Shown here piece by piece: positions 21,400 through 28,229 of a DNA stretch of 28,229 bases (position 1 is its first letter; each line of letters opens with the position of its first letter). The DNA comes from DASQPE01 sp041488455 (lineage in GTDB: Bacteria > Gemmatimonadota > Gemmatimonadetes > Gemmatimonadales > GWC2-71-9): positions 1-28,229 of the forward strand of contig JBGPPG010000031.1 of assembly GCA_041488455.1 (NCBI GenBank), read 5' to 3'. The translations under genes were made by a program, and so were the position numbers. A model generated the notes under the pieces. That model did no database searches. It was not told where the DNA came from and saw only the letters and a program-made list of their open reading frames with translations.

Positions 21400-23484
21400 A
21401 TGTCTCCGCATCCCCAAGACCCCGACCTCCTGGTCATCAATACGATCCGCACTCTCGCCATGGACGCGGTACAGGCCGCCAACTCCGGCCACCCGGGCAC
21501 GCCCATGGCCCTGGCCCCGGTGGTCTACTGTCTGTGGCAGGACTTCCTTCGCTTCGATCCCGAAGACCCGATCTGGCCCAACCGCGACCGGTTCGTGCTC
21601 TCCAACGGCCACGCCTCGATGCTGCTCTACTCGATGCTGCATCTCACCGGCGTGAAAGCGGTGGACTCGCAGTACGAGCGCAAGGGCGAGCTGTCCGTGA
21701 CGCTCGAGGACATCAAGCATTTCCGCCAGCTCGACAGCAAATGCCCCGGCCACCCCGAATACCGTTGGACCTCCGGGGTCGAGACCACGACCGGACCGCT
21801 CGGCCAGGGGGTCGCCACCAGCGTGGGGATGGCCATCGCGGGCCGGTGGCAGGCGGCCTACTTCAATCGCCCCGGCTTCGAGCTGTTCGAGTACAACGTC
21901 TACGTGGTGTGTGGCGACGGCGACATGATGGAGGGGATCTCGGGGGAGGCGGCGTCCCTGGCCGGGCACCTCAAACTCAGCAACCTCTGCTGGATCTACG
22001 ACAACAACAAGATTTCGATCGAAGGTCACACGGATTTGTCTTTTTCTGACGATACCGCCACGCGCTTCATCGGGTACGGCTGGAATGTGACCCGCGTGGG
22101 AGATGCGAACGACCTCGAGATGTTGCGGCGCGCGTTCCATGTGTTCGGAAACACGAAGGACCGCCCCACCCTGATCATCGTCGACAGCCACATCGGCTAC
22201 GGGGCGCCCCACAAGCAGGACACCGGTGCCGCCCACGGCGAGCCGCTGGGCGAAGAGGAGATTCGCCTCACCAAGCGGGCGTACGGCTGGCCGGAGGACG
22301 CCAAGTTCCTGGTGCCGGACGGGGTCCGGCAGCATCTGCGCGACGGGATCGGTCGGCGTGGGCGCGAGCTGCGCGAGGCGTGGCTCACAAGCTACGAGGC
22401 CTACCGGAAGCAGCATGCCGATCTGGGCGATCATCTCCATCGGATGCAGCACCGCCAGCTGCCCGATGGCTGGGACCGCGACCTGACGAGCTTCCCGGCC
22501 GACCCCAAGGGCATGGCGGGGCGGGACGCATCGGGCAAGGTGGAAAACGCGATCGCCAAGAACCTGCCCTGGCTCATCGGCGGTGCGGCCGACCTGGCGC
22601 CCTCCACCAAGACGCGTCTCACCTTCGACGGTGCGGGAGATCTGAGCGCTGAGAATCCCGGCGGGCGTAACATGCACTTCGGGATACGCGAGCACGCGAT
22701 GAGTGCGGTGGTGAACGGGTTGTCCCTCTCCAAGATGCGCGCCTTCGGCTCCGGGTTCCTCATCTTCAGCGACTACGAGCGGCCTGCCATCCGGCTGAGC
22801 GCGCTCATGGAGATCCCCGCCATTCATGTCTTCACGCACGACTCGATCGGTGTCGGCGAGGATGGACCCACCCATCAGCCGGTCGAGCAGCTCGCCTCGC
22901 TGCGGGGCATTCCGGGCCTTATCACCATTCGCCCCGCCGATGCGAACGAAGTCGTGGAGGCGTGGCGCGTGATCATGAAGCTGCAGCACCAGCCGGCGGT
23001 CCTGGTGCTCTCCCGCCAAGCAATTCCCACCTTCGACCGGGGCCGTTACGCGTCGGCGGCTGGATTGGCGACCGGCGCCTACGTGCTGGCCGGCGCCGAC
23101 GGGGGACATCCCGACGTGATTCTCCTCGCGACCGGAAGCGAGGTGTCGCTCTGCGTCGAGGCGTTCGAACGCCTCGCGGCGGACGGGATCCGGGCCCGGG
23201 TGGTGAGCATGCCTTCGTGGGAATTGTTCGAGCAGCAGAGCCGCGCCTACCGCGACAGCGTCCTCCCCCCTGACGTCACCGCGCGGGTCTCGGTCGAGCA
23301 GGCCAGCATGTTCGGCTGGGAGCGGTACGTGGGAGCGACTGGAGCCATGATCGGGATGGCGACGTTCGGCGCATCGGCCCCGCTCAAGGACCTCCAGAAG
23401 AAGTTCGGCTTCACGGTGGAGCACGTGATCGAGGCCGCACGGGGCCAGCTCGCGCGGCGGCCGGAGGCGGTGTCCGCGCGATGA
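21400..23484 (+). CDS. tkt: Transketolase
   Basis: Transketolase moves two-carbon units between sugar phosphates in the non-oxidative pentose phosphate pathway, using thiamine diphosphate and a divalent metal, in the cytosol. The 694-residue length is normal. Motifs are NTIRTLAMDAVQAANSGHPG at the N-terminus, LSNGHASMLLYSMLHLTG, the TPP site beginning GDGDMMEG at residues 172-179 and ending YDNN about 30 residues later, the GIREHAM motif of the pyrimidine domain, and DSIGVGEDGPTHQPVEQLAS. The C-terminal domain (ILLATGSEVSLCVEAF) is complete. The frame starts at ATG 21400, where GAAGGGA upstream is an acceptable ribosome-binding site. The stop overlaps the rpiB start by 4 bp. It is the first gene of a six-gene carbohydrate operon. 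Confidence 0.96.
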   Translation: MSPHPQDPDLLVINTIRTLAMDAVQAANSGHPGTPMALAPVVYCLWQDFLRFDPEDPIWPNRDRFVLSNGHASMLLYSMLHLTGVKAVDSQYERKGELSVTLEDIKHFRQLDSKCPGHPEYRWTSGVETTTGPLGQGVATSVGMAIAGRWQAAYFNRPGFELFEYNVYVVCGDGDMMEGISGEAASLAGHLKLSNLCWIYDNNKISIEGHTDLSFSDDTATRFIGYGWNVTRVGDANDLEMLRRAFHVFGNTKDRPTLIIVDSHIGYGAPHKQDTGAAHGEPLGEEEIRLTKRAYGWPEDAKFLVPDGVRQHLRDGIGRRGRELREAWLTSYEAYRKQHADLGDHLHRMQHRQLPDGWDRDLTSFPADPKGMAGRDASGKVENAIAKNLPWLIGGAADLAPSTKTRLTFDGAGDLSAENPGGRNMHFGIREHAMSAVVNGLSLSKMRAFGSGFLIFSDYERPAIRLSALMEIPAIHVFTHDSIGVGEDGPTHQPVEQLASLRGIPGLITIRPADANEVVEAWRVIMKLQHQPAVLVLSRQAIPTFDRGRYASAAGLATGAYVLAGADGGHPDVILLATGSEVSLCVEAFERLAADGIRARVVSMPSWELFEQQSRAYRDSVLPPDVTARVSVEQASMFGWERYVGATGAMIGMATFGASAPLKDLQKKFGFTVEHVIEAARGQLARRPEAVSAR

Positions 23485-23942
23485 TCGTCGCGATCGCGGC
23501 CGACCACGCCGGCTACGCGCTCAAGCAGGAGCTGATCCCGTCGCTCCGCTCGCTGGGACACGAGGTCAAGGATCTCGGCACGCACAGCACGGAGCCGGTG
23601 GACTATCCGGATGTGGCGGAGTGGCTGGCCCGCGCGATTCTCGCAGGTACGGCGGAGCGGGGTGTGCTGATCTGCGGGAGCGGGGTGGGCGCCTCCGTGG
23701 CGGCCAACAAGCTGCCCGGCATCCGTGCCGGCCTCTGCCACGATACCTACTCGGCTCATCAAGGCGTCGAGCACGACGACATGAACATCCTGGTGCTCGG
23801 AGCCCGGGTGATCGGCGTCGAGCTGGCACGGGAGCTCGTGCGGGCGTTCCTGGACGCCCGCTTCACCCACGCGGAGCGCCACGAGCGGCGGCTCGGCAAG
23901 ATCAGGGCGCTGGAAGACGAGGTGCGTCGCGATGCCACGTGA
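23481..23942 (+). CDS. rpiB: Ribose-5-phosphate isomerase B
   Basis: RpiB interconverts ribose 5-phosphate and ribulose 5-phosphate. The 153-residue protein has the RpiB/LacAB fold: MIVAIAADHAGYALK with Asp8 and His9, the turn EVKDLGTHSTEPVDYPDVA, GVLICGSGVGASVAANK with the catalytic-base Cys65, GIRAGLCHDTYSAHQG, and EHDDMNILVLGARVIG. The Ser/Gly-rich GSGVG loop binds phosphate. ATG at 23481 overlaps the transketolase stop by 4 bp (ATGA), and its own end overlaps the GH15 gene by 11 bp. Allose 6-phosphate isomerase activity is an alternative within the family, but the pentose phosphate neighbours favour ribose phosphate. Confidence 0.95.
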   Translation: MIVAIAADHAGYALKQELIPSLRSLGHEVKDLGTHSTEPVDYPDVAEWLARAILAGTAERGVLICGSGVGASVAANKLPGIRAGLCHDTYSAHQGVEHDDMNILVLGARVIGVELARELVRAFLDARFTHAERHERRLGKIRALEDEVRRDAT

Positions 23943-25968
23943 TCTGGCAGTCTCCAACGGCCGGCTGCTGGTGATGTTCGATCGCGACTATCGTATCCGG
24001 GACATCTACTTCCCCCACGTGGGCAAGGAGAATCACGGCAACGGGCACCCGTTCCGGTTCGGGGTCTGGGTGGACGACCAGTTCAGCTGGATGGGGGCCG
24101 AGTGGGCCCCGGTGATGCGCTACAGTGACTCGTCCATGGTGACGGAGGTGCAGGGGCGGAACGCGAAGCTGGGTGTGGAGCTGCTCTGCAACGACGCCGT
24201 GGATTTCTACGAGAACGTCCTGATCCGCCACGTGCAGCTGACCAACCTGGCCGACCGGCCCCGTGAGATCCGGTGCTTCCTTCATCACGACTTCCGCATC
24301 GGAGGAAACGAAATCGGCGACACGGCGTTTTACTCTCCTGAGACCGACGCCCTGCTCCACTACAAGGATGATCGTTACTTCCTGATCAACTGCCAGGTCA
24401 ACGGCACCATCGGGGTGCAGCACTACGCCTGCGGGACCAAGGAGGTGGCAGGAGCCGAAGGGACCTGGCGGGACGCCGAGGACGGCGTCCTCGGCGGGAA
24501 CCCGGTGGCGCAAGGCGCGGTTGATTCAACACTCGGGGTTTCACTCATGGTGCCCGCGCGCGCCACCGGCGAATTCTACTATTGGATGGCAGCCGCCAGA
24601 GACTTCCACGAGGTGTCCACCATCAACGAGGTCGTCAAAGACAAGACGCCCGGGGAGCTGCTGCGCCGGACCGGCAACTACTGGAGGCTTTGGGTCAACA
24701 AGGACCGGCGGGGTACCGCCGACCTGCCCGCGCCGGTGATCGAACGTTACAGACAGAGTCTGCTCATCATCCACACTCAGATCGACCACAGCGGCGCCAT
24801 CCTGGCGGCGAACGATACCGACATCAGCGAGCTGGCCCGGGACACCTATTCCTATGTCTGGCCCCGCGACGGAGCGCTGGTCTCCAGCGCGCTGATGCAC
24901 GCGGGCCATGCCGGCGCGCCGGAGCGCTTTCTCGCCTTTTGTGCCCGCGTCATCTCTCCACACGGCTACCTTCGCCACAAGTACAACCCGGACGGAAGCC
25001 TCGCCTCGACGTGGCACGGTTACGTGCGCGACGGTAAATCCGTTCTCCCCATTCAGGAGGACGAGACCGCGCTGGTGATCTGGGCCCTGGGCGAGTACTT
25101 CGACCTGTATCAGCGGATCGAAGAGACCGCCCCGTTCTATCGGGGGCTCGTCACCAGGCCCGCCGATTTCCTGCTGAGCTACGTGGACCAGAGAACCGGA
25201 TTGCCTCGTCCCTCATATGACCTCTGGGAGGAGCGCTGGGGCGTCCACGCCTTCACGGTCGCCGCCGTGATCGCCGGGCTTCGGGCGGCCGCGCGATTGG
25301 CGACCCAGTTCGGCGAGACCGAGCGCGCGGCGCGGTACCTGGCCGGGGCCGAGCGCATGCTGGAGGGCGCACGCGCGGTGCTCTGGAACGAGCGCGAGCA
25401 GCGCTTCGCACGGATGGCCACGCCGGGCGCGAGCGGCTATGCCCTCGACATGACCCTGGATGCGAGCCTCTTCGGGCTGGTGCTGCTGGGCGCACTGCCA
25501 ACCGACGACCCTCAGGCGGCCTCCACCCTTCAGCAGGTCATGGACCGCCTGTGGGTGCAGACGGACATCGGCGGGTTGGCCCGCTACCAGAACGACTACT
25601 ACCACCAGGTGGAGCGAAAGGACACGGCGCGTGTTCCCGGCAACCCCTGGTTCGTCTGCACGATGTGGCTGGCACGCTATCAGCTTCAGCGCGCCCGAAC
25701 GCTGGAGGATCTGGCGCCGGGGCTCAAGCTGCTCGAGTGGGCTGTCCAGCGGGCCTTGCCGTCCGGCACCATGGCGGAGCAGCTGCATCCCTATACCGGC
25801 GAGCCGCTCTCGGTCTCGCCGCTCACGTGGAGTCACGCGGAGTACGTGCGGGCGGTGCGGGAGTACATCGACCAGCACTCCCGCGCGAATGTCTGCGCAG
25901 CATGCGGCCAGACCCTGCGTATGACGGGACGCCGGTCGGACCACGAGATCGCCGTGGGCCCGGCATGA
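23932..25968 (+). CDS. Glycoside hydrolase family 15 protein (glucoamylase / trehalase-type), cytosolic
   Basis: GH15 enzymes release glucose from alpha-glucans or trehalose with inversion. The 678-residue protein has no signal peptide. The N-terminal beta-sandwich spans about residues 1-260 (LLVMFDRDYRIRDIYFPHVG). The (alpha/alpha)6 barrel follows, with YSYVWPRDGALVSSALMHAG, the LPIQEDETALVIWAL helix, YDLWEERWGVHAFT holding the likely catalytic acid in Glu433-Glu434, and TMAEQLHPYTGEPLSVSPLT with likely base Glu616. Both positions match GH15 acid/base motifs. An unusual C-terminal tail carries a CAAC pair (VCAACGQTL), perhaps half a zinc site. The start overlaps rpiB by 11 bp. Trehalose, maltooligosaccharide or glycogen-derived glucan are all possible substrates; adjacent glucokinase indicates that glucose is the product. 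Confidence 0.9.
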   Translation: MPRDLAVSNGRLLVMFDRDYRIRDIYFPHVGKENHGNGHPFRFGVWVDDQFSWMGAEWAPVMRYSDSSMVTEVQGRNAKLGVELLCNDAVDFYENVLIRHVQLTNLADRPREIRCFLHHDFRIGGNEIGDTAFYSPETDALLHYKDDRYFLINCQVNGTIGVQHYACGTKEVAGAEGTWRDAEDGVLGGNPVAQGAVDSTLGVSLMVPARATGEFYYWMAAARDFHEVSTINEVVKDKTPGELLRRTGNYWRLWVNKDRRGTADLPAPVIERYRQSLLIIHTQIDHSGAILAANDTDISELARDTYSYVWPRDGALVSSALMHAGHAGAPERFLAFCARVISPHGYLRHKYNPDGSLASTWHGYVRDGKSVLPIQEDETALVIWALGEYFDLYQRIEETAPFYRGLVTRPADFLLSYVDQRTGLPRPSYDLWEERWGVHAFTVAAVIAGLRAAARLATQFGETERAARYLAGAERMLEGARAVLWNEREQRFARMATPGASGYALDMTLDASLFGLVLLGALPTDDPQAASTLQQVMDRLWVQTDIGGLARYQNDYYHQVERKDTARVPGNPWFVCTMWLARYQLQRARTLEDLAPGLKLLEWAVQRALPSGTMAEQLHPYTGEPLSVSPLTWSHAEYVRAVREYIDQHSRANVCAACGQTLRMTGRRSDHEIAVGPA

Positions 25969-26669
25969 CCAACCTGGTCGTGGCGTCCGATCCGCAGGAG
26001 CTGGTGCGGCAGGCGGCGCAGTGGCTCGTGCTCGAGGTGACCCGGGCCATCTCCGAGCGAGGATCGTGTGCGTTGGGTCTGGCGGGCGGCCGGACGCCGG
26101 AGCCGGTCTATCGGGGGCTGGCGGCGGAGTCGAGCATCGATTGGGCGCGGGTGGACGTGTTCTTCACCGACGAGCGCGCCGTTCCGCCCGATCACCCCGA
26201 CAGCAACTATCGCATGGTGCACCTCGCCCTGATCTCGCGCGTGCCGATTCCCCCCGCCAGGGTTCACCGCATGGAGGCCGAGCGCTCCGACCGAGAAGCG
26301 GCGGCGCGCGACTACGCGCGCTCGCTCCCCCTTCAGCTCGACATTCTGCTTCTCGGCATGGGACCCGACGGCCACACCGCATCGCTCTTTCCGGGCTCGG
26401 CAGCGCTGGATGAGCGCCAGCGGCTGGTAGTGCCGGTAGTGGGGCCAACGGCGCCGGCCGAGCGGCTGACGATTACGCCGCCCGTGATCGAGGTGGCCCG
26501 GCAGGTGGCCGTGATCGCGACCGGCGAGGACAAGGCGGCGATGGTGGCACGCGCCATCGAGGGCCCCCTCGCGCCGAAGGCAATCCCGGCGCAGCTGGCG
26601 CGGCGAGGATCGTGGTTCCTGGATGACGCCGCCACGTCCCGGCTCACGGCTCGGAGGGTGGGCAGGTGA
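25965..26669 (+). CDS. pgl: 6-phosphogluconolactonase
   Basis: Pgl hydrolyses 6-phosphogluconolactone to 6-phosphogluconate in the oxidative pentose phosphate branch. The 234-residue product is the SOL/DevB type: LGLAGGRTPEPVYRGLA near residue 40, VDVFFTDERAVPPDHPDSNY with the conserved DER block, LDILLLGMGPDGHTASLFPG with the GxGxDGHTASLFP signature, and RLTITPPVI. These fix the family and distinguish it from glucosamine-6-phosphate deaminase, whose motif differs at the DGH-TASLF segment. The ATG at 25965 overlaps the GH15 stop by 4 bp, and the stop overlaps the glucokinase GTG by 4 bp. Glucose-6-phosphate dehydrogenase, expected to feed it, is not in the window and may lie downstream. Confidence 0.95.
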   Translation: MTNLVVASDPQELVRQAAQWLVLEVTRAISERGSCALGLAGGRTPEPVYRGLAAESSIDWARVDVFFTDERAVPPDHPDSNYRMVHLALISRVPIPPARVHRMEAERSDREAAARDYARSLPLQLDILLLGMGPDGHTASLFPGSAALDERQRLVVPVVGPTAPAERLTITPPVIEVARQVAVIATGEDKAAMVARAIEGPLAPKAIPAQLARRGSWFLDDAATSRLTARRVGR

Positions 26670-27646
26670 TCGTGCTTGCCGGCGACGTGGGTGGCACCAA
26701 TGCGCGGCTTGCTACGGTGGAGATGAACGGCCGCACCGCCCGGATCGCCCAGGAGACCCGGTATCCCAGCGGCGACTATCCGGGGCTCACCCCGATCGTG
26801 CGCAGCTTCTGCGAGGGACTGGCAAGCCGCCCCGACCGGGCCTGCTTCGGGATAGCCTGCCCGGTAGTGGGCGACGACTGCACCGCGCCCAATCTTCCCT
26901 GGACTATCAACGCCCGGAAGCTGGCCGACGAGATCGCCATTCCCCGCAGCACGATCATCAACGACTTCGTCGCGGTGGGATACGGAGTCGAGCTACTCGG
27001 TCCGGCCGATCTCGCGACGCTCCAGGAGGGCAGCCCGATGCCGCAGGGACCGATCGCGCTGATCGGCCCCGGGACCGGGCTGGGGCAGGGATTCCTGCTC
27101 TGGGAGGGAGATCACTACCGGGTGCTGCCATCCGAGGGCGGGCACGGCGACTATGCCCCGCACAACAAGCTCCAGACCGACCTGCTCCAGTTCCTGGGCC
27201 AGCAATTCGGTCGGGTCTCGTGGGAGCGACTGCTCTCGGGTGCCGGGATGGTCAACGTCTACCGGTATCTTCTCGCCTCCGCCGCAGCGCCGGAGCAGCC
27301 GGCTGTGCACGCCGAGATGGAGAAAGACGATCCCGCGGCGGTCATCAGCCGACACGGGCTCGCAAAGACCGACTGCCTCTCCGAGCGGGCGCTGGATCTC
27401 TTCTGTGAGCTGCTCGGTGCCCAGGCGGGAAACCTGGCGCTCACGGTGATCGCAACCGGCGGGGTGTACCTCGCGGGCGGGATCGCCCCACGGATCGCGG
27501 AGCGACTCAAGAGCGGACCGTTTTTGACAGCCTTCCGGGACAAGGGGCGGATGGCGGAGCTGCTTTCGCGGATCCCGGTGCACGTGATCATGAACCCGAA
27601 TGTAGGCCTGCTGGGCGCGGCGGCCGTCGCGGCCAGGCTGGCATGA
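26666..27646 (+). CDS. glk: Glucokinase (bacterial Glk family)
   Basis: Glk phosphorylates glucose with ATP to glucose 6-phosphate in the cytosol. The 326-residue protein shows the N-terminal nucleotide-binding loop LAGDVGGTNARLATVEM, the IACPVVGDDCTAPNLPW segment, INDFVAVGYGVELL with probable catalytic base Asp100 after Asn99, the GPGTGLGQGFLLW adenosine motif, LPSEGGHGDYAP, LSGAGMVNVYRYL, and AGNLALTVIATGGVYLAGGI. This is the proteobacterial Glk family (PF02685) rather than the ROK family. The start is GTG at 26666, overlapping the pgl stop in a GTGA pattern. Neighbouring GH15 and pgl suggest that it channels glucose freed from internal glucan or trehalose into the pentose phosphate pathway. 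Confidence 0.95.
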   Translation: MIVLAGDVGGTNARLATVEMNGRTARIAQETRYPSGDYPGLTPIVRSFCEGLASRPDRACFGIACPVVGDDCTAPNLPWTINARKLADEIAIPRSTIINDFVAVGYGVELLGPADLATLQEGSPMPQGPIALIGPGTGLGQGFLLWEGDHYRVLPSEGGHGDYAPHNKLQTDLLQFLGQQFGRVSWERLLSGAGMVNVYRYLLASAAAPEQPAVHAEMEKDDPAAVISRHGLAKTDCLSERALDLFCELLGAQAGNLALTVIATGGVYLAGGIAPRIAERLKSGPFLTAFRDKGRMAELLSRIPVHVIMNPNVGLLGAAAVAARLA

Positions 27647-27672
27647 CCACTATAGGAGTGGAAGGACCGGGT

Positions 27673-28229
27673 ATGACCAAACGAACCACGCAAACGACCA
27701 TGCAGGCGCTGCTCAAGCTGGGGCAGAGCGTGTGGCTCGATTATCTGCGCCGCGGGATGCTGCGCTCGGGCGAGCTGCAGTCGTTGATTGACGACGGCCT
27801 GCGCGGCATGACCTCGAACCCGACGATCTTCGAGCACGCCATCGGCGGGAGCGGCGACTACGACGACGAGCTGAGAACTCTCGCCGCATCCCGGAAGAGC
27901 GGTCTGGAGATCTTCGAGCAGCTCGCGATAGAGGACGTCCGCCAGGCCGCCGATCTCTTCCGCCCGGTGTACGACACGACTGGCGGCCGGGACGGTTTCG
28001 TGTCGCTGGAGGTCTCCCCCACGCTCGCCCGCGATACCGAGAAGACGATCGCGGAAGCCCGGCGGCTCTGGGCGGAGGTGGATCGGCTCAACCTGATGAT
28101 CAAGGTGCCCGGGACGAAGCAGGGTTGGCCTGCGATCGAGCGCCTCCTCGCCGAGGGCATCAACGTCAACATCACGCTGCTCTTCTCCCTGGAGAACTAC
28201 CGCCAGGTGGCGGAGGCCTACGTGCGGGC
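27673..28229 (+). CDS. tal: Transaldolase, 3' end beyond the window
   Basis: Transaldolase transfers a dihydroxyacetone unit between sugar phosphates through a lysine Schiff base. 185 codons are visible. The frame begins at ATG 27673 with GGAAGGA at 27660-27666 six bases ahead. Motifs seen are LGQSVWLDYLRRGMLRSGEL, the GMTSNPTIFEHAI block, FVSLEVSPTLARDTEKTI, and LNLMIKVPGT with the predicted Schiff-base Lys144, then GINVNITLLFSLENY. The N-terminal region resembles the TalB-like subfamily that includes stand-alone enzymes and fusions with glucose-6-phosphate isomerase. Whether it is fused cannot be judged because the gene runs off the window. It starts 26 bp after glucokinase, the loosest junction in this operon. 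Confidence 0.94.
   Translation, partial: MTKRTTQTTMQALLKLGQSVWLDYLRRGMLRSGELQSLIDDGLRGMTSNPTIFEHAIGGSGDYDDELRTLAASRKSGLEIFEQLAIEDVRQAADLFRPVYDTTGGRDGFVSLEVSPTLARDTEKTIAEARRLWAEVDRLNLMIKVPGTKQGWPAIERLLAEGINVNITLLFSLENYRQVAEAYVR

Noticed and set aside
21265..23424. Long antisense frame (719 codons) opposite transketolase
   Set aside because: Transketolase is unambiguous on the + strand; the antisense product has no recognisable motif.

Overview
This is a 28.2 kb stretch of very GC-rich, gene-dense bacterial chromosome. An outer-membrane porin, several exported proteins with signal peptides and lipobox-like sequences point to a Gram-negative-type envelope. The gene mix (leishmanolysin-like lipoprotein, DUF1501/DUF1800 pair, fasciclin protein, cobalamin-type MerR regulator, GH15 enzyme in a pentose phosphate operon) resembles Gemmatimonadota or a related soil lineage. 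That assignment is inference; no rRNA or other phylogenetic marker lies in the window. I saw no tRNA, rRNA, CRISPR array, insertion sequence or prophage gene.

Region 1 (1-6554, + strand) is a sulfate-assimilation operon: the end of a uroporphyrinogen-III methyltransferase (siroheme branch), the sulfate ABC ATPase, a small DUF2292/YezD-family protein preceded by a strong RNA secondary structure, an OprO/OprP-type porin, a sulfate-binding protein and two permeases (CysT, CysW). Together they form an outer- and inner-membrane oxyanion uptake route, with the cofactor gene for sulfite reduction at its head.

Region 2 (6577-11074, - strand) holds a DUF1800 protein, a DUF1501 protein, a possible small lipoprotein and a leishmanolysin-like zinc protease lipoprotein, tightly packed and probably co-transcribed. 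Region 3 (11136-12429, +) is a translationally coupled trio: DUF3052, an alkyltransferase-like (ATL) DNA-repair protein with Trp in place of the reactive Cys, and a GNAT acetyltransferase. An exported MsrA faces it (12447-13103, -).

Region 4 (13217-16312, +) is a chromate-resistance-type cluster: ChrB as two overlapping ORFs (N- and C-terminal domains), an MFS transporter where ChrA would be expected, and a two-domain DUF1259 protein. A perfect 16-bp palindrome lies just before its first start codon. Next comes a solitary KAP-family P-loop NTPase (16379-18598) with codon use unlike its neighbours, possibly an acquired defence gene.

Region 5 (18626-21097) contains a small exported protein, a fasciclin-domain protein, a divergently transcribed CarH/LitR-like MerR regulator that lacks the cobalamin-binding residues, and a tiny two-helix membrane protein. 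The intergenic region between fasciclin and MerR carries two divergent promoter-like sequences and 11-bp-spaced repeats.

Region 6 (21400 to the end, +) is a carbohydrate operon: transketolase, ribose-5-phosphate isomerase B, a cytosolic GH15 glucosidase, 6-phosphogluconolactonase, glucokinase and the start of transaldolase. Nearly every junction overlaps by 4 to 11 nt. It links release of glucose from an internal glucan or trehalose to phosphorylation and the pentose phosphate pathway.
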